From Staphylotrichum longicolle (lineage: Eukaryota > Ascomycota > Sordariomycetes > Sordariales > Chaetomiaceae): 64,000 nt of DNA. The number at the start of each line of letters is the position of its first letter. The first letter of the stretch is position 1. The notes under the pieces were generated by a model that was not told where the DNA came from, ran no database searches, and saw only the letters and a program-made list of their open reading frames with translations. The stretch is from assembly GCA_019096155.1 (NCBI GenBank), contig JAHCVI010000005.1, forward strand, positions 1,560,468 to 1,624,467. The letters are read 5' to 3'. A program made the translations under genes and the position numbers. Shown here one piece after another: positions 22,786-32,541 of the stretch.

Positions 22786-24714
22786 ATGGCCTTTAAGGTT
22801 CTCACAGCACTGTCCCCGCGGGCACTGACACTTTCCTCTGCGACTGCAAGACGATTCGGGCCAAACCTTCCAGTTCGAACTATGGCTAACAAGATTGCGA
22901 AGGCACCTGTGGTGCCCATCAACAAGCCTGAGCCTGGCGTCGGCGGGTATCAGCCCCTGAACCCTCGCTCGGAGGTCCTGCCCGCGGGCTGGAATGGCTT
23001 CAACTCGCGGCCCCTGCCTTCGCCCATTTTGGTAGAGCATGACGTCGCGTTTACCATGCGCGACGGCAAGAAGCTGTACGCCGACATCTACCGCCCCCCC
23101 AACTCCGACAACGCCAATGTCCCAGCCCTCCTGTGCTGGAGCCCCTTCGGCAAGAAATTCAACGGCCTGGATTCACTGCGTCTGATGACGCCGTGGAACT
23201 TGGGCATCCCCGATGGTACGCTGAGCGGTCTTGAAAAGTTTGAGGCACCCGATCCCGCCGACTGGGTTCCGGCGGGCTACGCCATCATCAACATCGACTC
23301 GAGAGGCTCCGGCGATTCTGAAGGAACCATGGTCATTATGGGCACCCAGGAGGCTGAAGACGGTTACGATACCATTGAAGCCCTGGCCAAGCTCCCCTGG
23401 TGCAACGGCAACGTGGGCTTGGTCGGAAATTCCCATCTTGCGATCGTCCAGTGGTTCATCGCGGCGCTGCAACCGCCGAGCCTGAAAGCCATTGCGCCGT
23501 GGGAAGGTTGCGGGGACTTGTTCCGAGAGCAGTTTGCCCGCGGAGGCATCTACGCTGGTGACTTGTTCGACAAGCTGATCGTCAAGTACATGCTGCGGGG
23601 ACACCACGGCATGGAGAGTTTCAAGGAGATGTTCAAACAGCATCCCCTTGCCAACTCGTGGTGGAACGACAAGAGACCGGATATGAAGAAGATCAACGTT
23701 CCAACATACATCACGGGGACTTGGACCAACACCATGCACGGCATGGGCGCAATTCGGGGATGGCTCGAGGTGGACACGCCGGACAAGTGTAAGCAAACCT
23801 CTGGCTCCGTCTCGCCGTCCAAGGTCATCTTTGGATGCATCTAACTGACATTGTTGGTAGGGCTCCGGTGGCATCCGTGGCAGGAGTGGTATGATCTCTG
23901 GGGCAATCCTCAGGCAAAGGTCGAGCTCTTCCAGTTCTTCGACCGGTACCTGAAAGGCGAGGACAACGGGTGGGAGCAGACACCGAAGGTCCGCATGGCG
24001 GTTTTGAAGTTCGGGAATGCTGATCCCATTGAGAATATGGTGGTCGAAGACTTTCCCCTTCCAGAAACGGAATACCGACACCTCTACCTCCAACCGGCTA
24101 GCCTCTTAGCCGGCGAGGCGTCGAAGGAAGCTTCGGTCATCTCGTACAACTCCGAGACTGACGAATCCCTCGCCTTCCGACATACTTTCCGGGAAAAGAC
24201 TCGGATCATCGGTATGCCAAAAGCCGTTTTGTACATGTCGTGCGACGACTACAACGACATGGACGTGTACGTCCTCATCGAGAAGCTTGACAAGGACGGA
24301 AAGCCCATGATGAACCTCAACATCCCCTGGAAGGGCATCCCCGTCAAGTCGTTCGACGAGTTTACCCCACAGCAGTCAACCGAGGTCGTCCTGTACAAGG
24401 GTCCCGTGGGGATCCTAAGGGCGTCACATCGCGCCTATGACTTGGAGAGGTCGATGCACCCGAACTGGCCTTTCCATCCGCACGAGGTTGAGGAGAAGAT
24501 TGAGCCCGGGACAGTCGTCAAGCTTGAGATTGGCATCTGGGCCATGGGGATAGAGTATGAGGAGGGCGAGAGTCTCCAGGTCCGGATCAGCGGACGCAAT
24601 CTGGCCGTCAACAACTTTGGCACTCCGGAACACACGGATAACAAGGGCACGCACAAGGTGCATCTTGGTGGCGATCATGCTAGCCACGTTATTCTTCCCT
24701 TCATACAAAGCTAG
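22786..24714 (+). CDS. CocE/NonD-type X-Pro dipeptidyl-peptidase S15 family hydrolase
   Basis: Exons 22786-23788 and 23861-24714 give 618 residues; splicing makes a Trp codon and joins DK to WLRWHPWQEW. The N-terminal alpha/beta hydrolase domain has the nucleophile S216 in GLVGNSHLA and IDSRGSGDSEG; the C-terminal beta-jelly-roll domain carries a GDHASHV segment near the end. Family members cleave esters or acyl-Pro bonds; cocaine esterase is the namesake. The first 32 residues (Arg, Ser, Leu, no acids) resemble a mitochondrial presequence; an internal ATG at 22882 would remove it, so dual localisation is possible. Divergent from the PhyH-like oxygenase. Confidence 0.88.
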
Positions 24715-25600
24715 AGAGAATGTGTATGACAACGATTCTGTGCATGATTGTTGAAACTGTTCAACTGATGTCGTGCAAGTTACAACCGTGATGTGCATCT
24801 GATTTCTCCATGCGTCTCTGAAGCTCATTATTGCTCTTGGGCGCCATGTCTGATGGACTGAGTGCGAATGTTGGTCTGGCCGGATCTTCAGTTTGCTTCG
24901 TGAACGGGGTAGATACCTACTGATAAACCCAGCTAAAGGAAGACTCGGGATGAACGCATGACATCAGGGTTTGACTGCTGCTCTATGCCGAACTCACGAG
25001 AGCATCCCACAGCCTTCTCTTGAAATCCGGAGTTCCTCTGGTTTGGCCCGGCACTATTGAGAGTTCCTGACTGGCACGGTCCGTTTTGTCCAGGCCTCAG
25101 ATTTGATGGCATGACGACAGGCGTTCTCGGACAGCCATCAGAACAACAGGACCCGCCGGTTACAGGTCTCGGCTGACAGTAACATGACTCTTGATATCGC
25201 GGATGTGGTCCAAAAGAATCAGCGGCCCGTAGAGGGAAGAAAAAAATGGGAACTCTCTGTGGTTGTGGGATGCAGGGTGGGTGATAAGGGAGAAGCAAGC
25301 CGATTGTGTGACAAGGCTCTGCCTGGCTGCAGGAGCCCCTCACAATGCACCTCTTTTGGACTCAAGGTGTCCAGGTTAGGTAAACCCAATTGGACCAAAA
25401 GTTTCCCATGGCTGAAGCTGAGCTGTGTGGCGTTATCAGGCAATTGGGTTGCAAAGTTCATCACGTTGGGGGTTACTGTACATATGTGAGTTCGAGGTGC
25501 TGAAAAGCTCTCCCTTCGCACGTTTGTCTCACATCCATTCGGTAGGCCCAGCCTTATAGTCCCAAACATCCTTCTGCGCAGATTTTAAGCATCAAGTACG
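24715..25600. other. Intergenic 886 bp
   Basis: No gene seen. Marks the border between the metabolic region and the HET-domain genes. Confidence 0.35.
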
Positions 25601-27751
25601 ATGGAACCACAAGCTCGGAACCTCATAGCGGACAACTCTGGCGGAAGCATCGATCAGGCTTACTGCTACCAACCGCTTCAATACCCGGATTCGCTCCGCA
25701 TCCTTGAGTTACTTCCAGGAAGGGACAAGGACCCGCTCACCTGCAGAGTGTTGGAAATCAGGAAGAGCGATGATGTGTCGTTTGAGGCCTTGTCGTACAC
25801 CTGGGGCGAGCCAGTCTTTTCTCGCATCATCAGAGAAGTGGACTCTGACTCGGTTCTTCGCATAACCGAGAACCTCTTCGACGCGCTGCAAGCGCTTCGC
25901 CTCCCAAATGCGAGACGTCGGCTATGGATTGACGCCGTCTGCATCAATCAGAAGGATACGCCCGAGAAGAACCGGCAGGTTGCCCACATGGATGATGTGT
26001 ACCGCAAGGCAGAGCTGGTCGTCGTCTGGTTGGGAAAAGAGGAGTGTGGCAAGGCCATTGGCGAGCTCGAGCGAATCGGCCAAGACGCAGAGCTGTACGG
26101 TCTCCCCAAGGTCTTCCCTTTCCCGCTACGACTGCGCGATCGCTCAGCGCTCGAACATTTTCTCAAGCTTGCAGAAACCTGCGACGGCGAGGCGATGACG
26201 AAGTTCTACAGCAGACCATGGTTCGAACGTGTCTGGATCGTGCAAGAGTTTGTTCTTGCCAAAGACCTCACGCTGCAGGTGGGCAGTGATTCCATCAGCT
26301 ACGACCATTTCAGCAAAGCAACCTGTGTCCTTAATCTGTTTTGCAAGCGGCCTGTGTTGATCGAAGCCTGCTGGGAAAACAGCCGAGGGAACTTTCATTA
26401 TGCACCACTGCCAGAGCTTTTCGCTGGCCTGGCGTCTTGTCCAGACTCGCGAGCGACACATGGCTCTCAACAATCCGGAGCTGGCAGGCTTCACGAGCGA
26501 TCCAACCACGAGCTTTTCATTCACCCTTCAACGCTGGTCGAGCATTGCGCAAACGCAAAGTGGTTGAAGTGCACCGACGAACGGGACCGCGTGTACGGCA
26601 TGCTTGGCTTTGCCCAGGCAAACCTCGACATCACGCCCAACTATGATGCGGAGATCGAGAATGTGTGGAGGGACTTGGCAAAAAAGTCCATGTTGGCGGG
26701 AGACTTAACCGTGCTTCACTACGCTGGGCTGCCCCTTCACGGTCCAGTTAGAAACTTCACATTTGTGGCCAGCTTTGGGGAGAATCGCGGGCTGAGTCCG
26801 CCACGGCTTGGCGGTCATGGTCGCCCAAGGTTCCATGCTGGCTTGGCTCGTCCAGCCCAAGTCTCGCTCACCCCAGCCATCGAAACAAAGTCGTTTCCAA
26901 TAATCAAGGGCTTCTCCGTCACAAGTGTTACCCGCACGCTGACACTCTCTCAGGAGATTGTGGGCCAGTCGAGCAATCAAGGAAGCACGGAAAGTCCCAA
27001 TGCAGTCACACTCACCAGGGATGATTTGTCGAAACTGTGGAAGACGGTGGAGGACCTGGCTCAAAGCCAAGGGCAATGCCCCTATCCGATGGGTTTGATG
27101 AAGGCTCTTGCTCGAACTGTTGTCGCCGACAATGCGCTGCCTACGATGCAGCAGATCCTGGGCCGTGAAAGACGATTTCGGCACGAGATCGGCTTTATTC
27201 TGGCTCTCACGGCGACTGAGCTCGGGAGAGACGACGGTCGACTCTTCGTCCCGGATCAAACGGTTGCGGAGTTATTCGGTCAGCCAGTCACCCTCGGTCT
27301 CTGTATGTTTGACGACGAGGAGCCACAGAAGTACATGTTCCCACACGAGGGCGAACCGGATGTTGTGGTGAATAATCCTTCTGGGTTGGAAACCTACACT
27401 CGTGTTGATGACGTCCTTGTAAATCATATTCAAGCATATCTCGGCGCAGCTTCCCTTACTCTCAGAAACTGGTCATTGTTTTTGACAGCGAGTGGGCACA
27501 TTGGCTTCGGCCCAAAAACGGTGGAGCAAGGCGATGTGGTGTTTGTTTTCCATGGCGCCCAGACGCCCTTTTTGTTGAGGAGATTCGGGGTCTGTGTCAC
27601 AGAGGACCCAGATTCGCAGGGAACAAAAAATCAACTGCCTCTTTTTGCGGTCGTGGGGGAGTGTTACCTCCATGGTTTCATGGATGGCGAGGCCATGGCT
27701 GAGGAGTGTCATGCAGCGCATAAGTACCTGATGTTGTTTTGGTGTAGATAA
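25601..27751 (+). CDS. HET-domain (heterokaryon incompatibility) protein
   Basis: A single exon of 716 residues. The HET domain is near the N-terminus: FEALSYTWGE, the RRLWIDAVCINQKDTPEKNRQV block and the VYRKAELVVVWLG block are its three conserved segments. The middle and C-terminal parts are variable and include a GDVVFVFHGAQTPFLLR segment seen in many HET proteins (regulated C-terminal all-beta part). In known allorecognition genes, HET domains act as cell-death effectors downstream of self/non-self sensing; most genomic copies have no known partner. No transmembrane or repeat domain is visible. A second HET gene of another subfamily follows. Confidence 0.93.
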   Translation: MEPQARNLIADNSGGSIDQAYCYQPLQYPDSLRILELLPGRDKDPLTCRVLEIRKSDDVSFEALSYTWGEPVFSRIIREVDSDSVLRITENLFDALQALRLPNARRRLWIDAVCINQKDTPEKNRQVAHMDDVYRKAELVVVWLGKEECGKAIGELERIGQDAELYGLPKVFPFPLRLRDRSALEHFLKLAETCDGEAMTKFYSRPWFERVWIVQEFVLAKDLTLQVGSDSISYDHFSKATCVLNLFCKRPVLIEACWENSRGNFHYAPLPELFAGLASCPDSRATHGSQQSGAGRLHERSNHELFIHPSTLVEHCANAKWLKCTDERDRVYGMLGFAQANLDITPNYDAEIENVWRDLAKKSMLAGDLTVLHYAGLPLHGPVRNFTFVASFGENRGLSPPRLGGHGRPRFHAGLARPAQVSLTPAIETKSFPIIKGFSVTSVTRTLTLSQEIVGQSSNQGSTESPNAVTLTRDDLSKLWKTVEDLAQSQGQCPYPMGLMKALARTVVADNALPTMQQILGRERRFRHEIGFILALTATELGRDDGRLFVPDQTVAELFGQPVTLGLCMFDDEEPQKYMFPHEGEPDVVVNNPSGLETYTRVDDVLVNHIQAYLGAASLTLRNWSLFLTASGHIGFGPKTVEQGDVVFVFHGAQTPFLLRRFGVCVTEDPDSQGTKNQLPLFAVVGECYLHGFMDGEAMAEECHAAHKYLMLFWCR

Positions 27752-28587
27752 GGTTAGCTGGCGTGAAGACTTACACAACCAAGATACCTTCTTCTTGCCT
27801 CATTCATCCCCATATCTTTCGCTCAATCTCTTTCTTTTCACAATAGAAGTCATCAGCTCCGTAAAGCGATGCGAGTGTCCCTAGGTACTTCAGGTTCTCG
27901 CCATACTCGTCCTCTTAACCACAACCGTCACCGTCGCCACAACCCCCCCAACCGCCGGCCAAGTCGGCTCAGTCCGCTAGTTGAGACGGCGGTAGTTGGG
28001 AGTGATTTGGACAAAAGGCTCCGAGATATGAGGTCGTGAAGTTGTGGTCTCGGTGTCCAGGACTCGGTGTATAACGAGGAAAGATGCAAGCCGTCTCTTT
28101 ACAATCATACTGCGATTCAATGCCTGCGATAATGACTACACATCCGAGTCGGGCAGTGGCAAGGCAGTAGGTGGCGAGCGCGGTGTGTAAGGAGATGTCA
28201 ACCCAGCATCTTCTGACCTTATTGTCTTCGCCCAGGCCTTTCCTTTCCCGTCCCGTGCTCAAGAATCCTTCTCATTTCTGACTAACCCGATTAGCTCGCT
28301 CAAATCGCACCGCTGCAACGTTGTGAGGTCACTACTGCCTGCCGCGCCTCACAAGTGCGCCCGGCAGTCAGCACACAGCAGTGTGGCGCAGCATCATGAA
28401 AGACGCAGGCAACGACATGACCCCTTTCTTGTGGGCCATGTATGACCAGCGGGGAACGGAGAGTCTGTTCTCAACAGCAGCGATCACTTCAAAAGTTCAA
28501 GTTCATGTTGGCTACCTTATCTTACATTCATGACTATTGAGCTCTTCTGATCGGTATCGCTGCAGATTTTGTTCCAAGCCCCTCAAA
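27752..28587. other. Intergenic 836 bp
   Basis: No gene supported. Separates the two HET-domain genes. Confidence 0.35.
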
Positions 28588-30818
28588 ATGGCGCTTCCCA
28601 CATTCAACGCCAAGCTCTGCTCCCTCTGTCAGAAAATCCCTTTTCACGACCTGCCGCCCTTCCCAGACCGCTCTTACACCAGAACCCTCACCGGCGAGCA
28701 GTTTCTTCACAACCTGATCCACCGCGATGCCGACGAACCCATCCCTGAGCCCCTAGGTCTCCGCCACCACCCCGACTTGGAGAGCCTACGCTCCGCAAGC
28801 GCCTCGGGCTGTGAGTTATGCAGGGAGATTGAGCGGTTTGCCGACGGCGTGCTTGAGGATGTCGACTCCATCAAAACGCGTTATGCAGACAATCCGGATC
28901 TGGTCAGGAGCACGGCGGATCCCAGCTTCGAACTGTGGCTCACCAAACGCGGCGAGGGCGGGGATGGGTTCTGGGTATCGACGAAGAGCGCGTCCAGACC
29001 CGACTACCTCCTTTCGGTGATTGCTACGTTTGGGTATTGCGCTGAGAGTGGTGAGACCTAATTCAATGCTTCACTCCTTGTTCTGTCTTTCTGTCTTGTT
29101 CCCTCCTCTTGTTGTTTCTCAGCTAGTCAAGATGAGGTACATTCGATGTCTTGTTGCACGTTGTAGAAAACTGACCGGGTTGTCGTCGAATCTCAGCAAG
29201 TCCCTTAGCATCAACCTTTCCCGGTCGCCCAATAATCGGGCCGCCAGACAGCAGTGTCCTCGGTCGGATATCCGACTGGGTCAAAGGGTGTGATGCTCAC
29301 GAACGCTGTGCGGGACACCATGCAACCACGCTGCCCACGCGCCTTATCGACATAGGCGCTGCTGGTTCAGCTACCGCAATCCGGCTGGTTGAGCCAGAAG
29401 AAGGCACCACGGGCAGGTACACGGCTCTAAGCTACTGCTGGGGAGCTGCAGTGAACCCGTACGTCACGAGCAGATCGGTACTGGCTTCTAGAAAGCTCGG
29501 CATCGACATGGACCACCTTCCTCAAACATTTCAGGACGCGATAGTGGTAACCAGGAAACTGGGAGTCAGGTATATCTGGATCGACAGCCTCTGCATCTGC
29601 CAGGATGATATGCACGACTGGGAACGAGAGTCTTCCAGGATGGCCGCCGTCTACTCCAACGCGTACCTGACCATCGCGGCCACCGGATCGTCCGACAGCG
29701 CGGGTGGCCTCTTTTTTGATCGCCCAGAAAGACGGTATTATCGCACGGATTTTAACCCCACCGAAAGCGGCAACAAAATGGACGGCACCAAGAGTACCGT
29801 CCATGGCAACATGCTGGTATTTTCCTTGCCAACAGCCAAGGAAGTTGTGCGCTCCTACCGTGTCGACATGAAGGAGGAGCCCCTGAGCACCCGCGGTTGG
29901 GCCTTCCAGGAGCGTGTGCTGTCCCGGCGTGTCCTGCACTTTGCCAGCGATCAGGTTTGTCTGGAATGCCTCGAAGGCACCGTCTACGAGGACGGATTGC
30001 GTGTACCGCAGCGGTATTTTTGCACGCAGCCGGCCGCCGTCCCTGGACACCCGAAAGGTCAGCGCCAGGACAGGGCCTTGGACAAGTGGAATGCGCTCCT
30101 GTGGCAGTACAACACCCGGAACCTGACAGACCCCTCGGATAAGTTCCCTGCGCTTTCGGGCATCGCCAAGGTGTACGCAGATCTGCTCGACGACGAGTAC
30201 GTGGCAGGGATCTGGAAGAAATCCATGCTCGAGGGGCTGTGTTGGCAAGGACTGCGCTGCAAGCCATTCGAAGGTGCCTACCGCGCGCCTTCGTGGTCGT
30301 GGGCGTCGGTGGACGGGACAGCCGCGACAGGATTCCACCGCGCACACCGCGACGTGGCCACGATTGTGGATTACCACGTCGAGGTGGACGGCGACAACCC
30401 CTTTGGCAGGATCAAAGACGCGTGGATCAAGATGGAGGCCTCGCTCGTTCCGCTGTTTCTGTCCACAAAGACCGGCCCGACGGGCCACATTTGTCTGGAG
30501 ACGAGAAGGGGCCAGGGCGAGGGCTATGTCTGCAGCTTTGATACCATTGACGGCAAGCATTCGGTGTCGGCCAATCTTGTCCGTGAAATGGATCTCTTTG
30601 CTCTGGTGCTGGTAGGTCTTGTGGGAGACGGACCGAAGGAGACCAACCCGGATGCAGACGGCGAGACACTGTTCTATATGTGTCTCGTGGTGACGCCGGC
30701 GATGGAAGACGGCTCCAGGTTGAGGCCCGTCAAGCGGGTTGGCTGGACGTTTCTCGAGCCGGATGATTTTGAGCCAGGACAATTGGAGTCATCCAGGGGT
30801 ACTGTCACACTTGTTTAG
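28588..30818 (+). CDS. HET-domain protein, second copy
   Basis: Exons 28588-29050 and 29197-30818 give 694 residues. The acceptor at 29196 was chosen because it alone avoids the upstream TGA and keeps phase 1. The N-terminal region has two Cys pairs (CSLCQK and CELCREIE), usual before HET domains. The domain itself shows TALSYCWGA, YIWIDSLCICQDD, SRMAAVYSNAYLTIAA, LSTRGWAFQERVLSRRVLHF and, further on, LPALSGIA-type and PSWSWASVDG blocks. This is the long TOL-like HET architecture, unlike the shorter gene upstream, so the two are probably not a recent duplication. A long antisense open frame (30782-29427) is a GC-rich shadow. Confidence 0.92.
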
Positions 30819-30959
30819 TTCCAGATTGTTTGAAGAAGATGTTTGCCATCACGATAGCTCCCAATAAGGACAACTGCAGGAACAATTGGACTGAACTGGC
30901 TGGTGCGGACGGGTTGTCGTCCTTTTGGGACTTGGGTATTGCATACTCGGCTTCAAACC

Positions 30960-32097
30960 TCATTTATCCCAATCCTCACTGTCCGAAAGAACCTCCCACC
31001 GATCCTCATCGGTTCCCACCTGGGAAAACACCCTAACACCGTCCATGTCGACGCCAGTCCACTCAGAGTCCAAGTCATCCCCGTTCCTCTCACCGTCCCT
31101 CCGCCGACACCCATCCACAAAATGCCACTCCATCTCCCATTCCTCATCACTGTTCACTTCCTCCACCAACCTCCCATCCCCCACGGTGCCGGCATCCCCA
31201 CAGATGTCGCCTCCCTTGGCCTCCCGCGCAGATGCTTGGCTGTACTTGAACCTCACAGAATAGACCGGCTCGTCCCGCACAATATCCCCCAACCCAAACC
31301 CCGGCGCGACCTCATACTCTCCATCCATCCCCACCTTCACCTTCTCCCTCCACATCCTCTCCACCCCCGTAACCCCCTCACCCCCTCAACACACCACCAC
31401 CCTCCTCCCCACCACCACCCACCTTCACCACCCTCACCCCCTCCCCTCCATCCCCACTCCCTTCCATTTCCTTCCCAGCCAAACCGTTCTTCGCCCGGAA
31501 TGGGAATGGCCACCCCGTTCCAGTCCCGCTCCTCGCCATCTGCACCCCTTCCTCCCTCAGCCCCGGCCACGCCCGCCGCCGCTCCCGCAGGGTCAGCACC
31601 CGTGTCAGGTCGACGCAGCACGGGCACCCGAGCGCAGCCACGGGCGGTGCCGCCGCGCGTTGGCTGCGAGTAGGTGAGGAAGTGGGGGTTGGGGATTTTG
31701 GGTTGGATTTGGCATGTTGTTTTTTGGTTTTGGTTTTGGTTTTTTTGGATTGGTTTTGGGTGGTTGAAGAGTGGTGTTCCTGGTGGTGGTGATGGTGGTG
31801 TTGGTGTTGGTGTTGGCCTTGTCGAGTTGTTTCTTTTCCTGCTGTTTCTCCACAGGTGGCGGTAGTACGCGGCCGCGTCGTCCTCGTAGCCGGTGACCAT
31901 GGCCAGCTTGCGCTTGCTCCAGGGAGGGGGTTGCGGTGGTGCTTGCCGCGGGGTTGGGGTTTGCGGGTGCGGGCCGGCCGCGGAGGTAGCGGGTTGTTGT
32001 TGTGTGGAGGGGAGAGGGTCAAGCTCGAATCGAAGTCCCAGTCGACGTAGAAGTCGGAGTCGTAGTCATAGTTGGGAGAGGTCAGAGTCGTAGTCAT
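30960..32097 (-). CDS. Hypothetical low-complexity protein (boundaries uncertain)
   Basis: Protein-like composition appears in three minus-strand segments. The first starts at 32097 (MTTTLTSPNYDYDSDFYVDW) and, in an overlapping frame, reads WSKRKLAMVTGYEDDAAAYY. A middle segment around 31620-31400 reads CPCCVDLTRVLTLRERRRAW and ends KEMEGSGDGG. A final segment, about 31355-30960, is acidic (VRDEPVYSVRFKYSQASARE...SDEEWEMEWHFVDG) and ends at a stop. A roughly 66-nt GT..AG intron near 31420-31355 can join the last two. Between the first and middle parts the DNA encodes His/Gln/Lys/Thr repeats and may be intronic. The family is not recognised. It could be one gene with two or three introns or a decayed one. 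Confidence 0.38.
31779..31820. repeat. GGT/GTTGGT simple repeat
   Basis: Degenerate trinucleotide repeat encoding His/Gln runs on the minus strand, inside the uncertain hypothetical gene. Confidence 0.6.
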
Positions 32098-32160
32098 AGT
32101 CGGAGTAGGGGTCGGTGTCGGAGTCGAAGTCAAGGTCGGAGTAGAGGCTGTGAGTGAGAG
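32030..32160. repeat. Degenerate TCGGAGTCG-type minisatellite
   Basis: Repeated words of the form (G)TCGGAGTCG/AGTCGTAGTC run through this interval. On the minus strand they encode Asp/Tyr/Ser and Thr-Pro repeats at the N-terminus of the uncertain gene. Confidence 0.55.
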
Positions 32161-32541
32161 CGTGAGTCGGAAGTTAGAGGTCGAGATTAGGAACCGTAGC
32201 AGTGTTGATTGCGGCTGGTTGGTGGCTGTGGTTTGCCATTTTGACCAGGCACTGAGGAAGATTGCACTGCAAAGATTGGTCTGGTATGGTGAAGGGAACA
32301 AGCAGGGTCTCAGGAGTCAGGATACCGCGCGAATTAGACTCGACAATGGGGAACCCCAACTTGTGCTCAGTTTTATATTGCACATGACGCTTTCACTCAC
32401 GAGTTTGATTTACTTGAGGCATTTTGGGCATCAGTTGGGGAGCCAGTGGGTGAGGCGGGGTTGAGGACGTGCCGGGGTGTGGCGTTTGTTTTGGGCTTGC
32501 GCCTTGGCCCTTCATTTCGCCTTTTGGCAATTGGAGATGGA
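32161..32541. other. Intergenic 380 bp
   Basis: Between the uncertain hypothetical gene and the DUF2235 gene, both on the minus strand. No gene seen. Confidence 0.3.

Noticed and set aside
29427..30782. 451-codon open frame on the minus strand
   Set aside because: Exactly antisense to the second HET-domain gene, with no recognisable motif; a GC-rich shadow.
31605..31853. His/Gln/Lys-rich small protein
   Set aside because: Explained by trinucleotide repeats; possibly intronic. No separate gene is supported.
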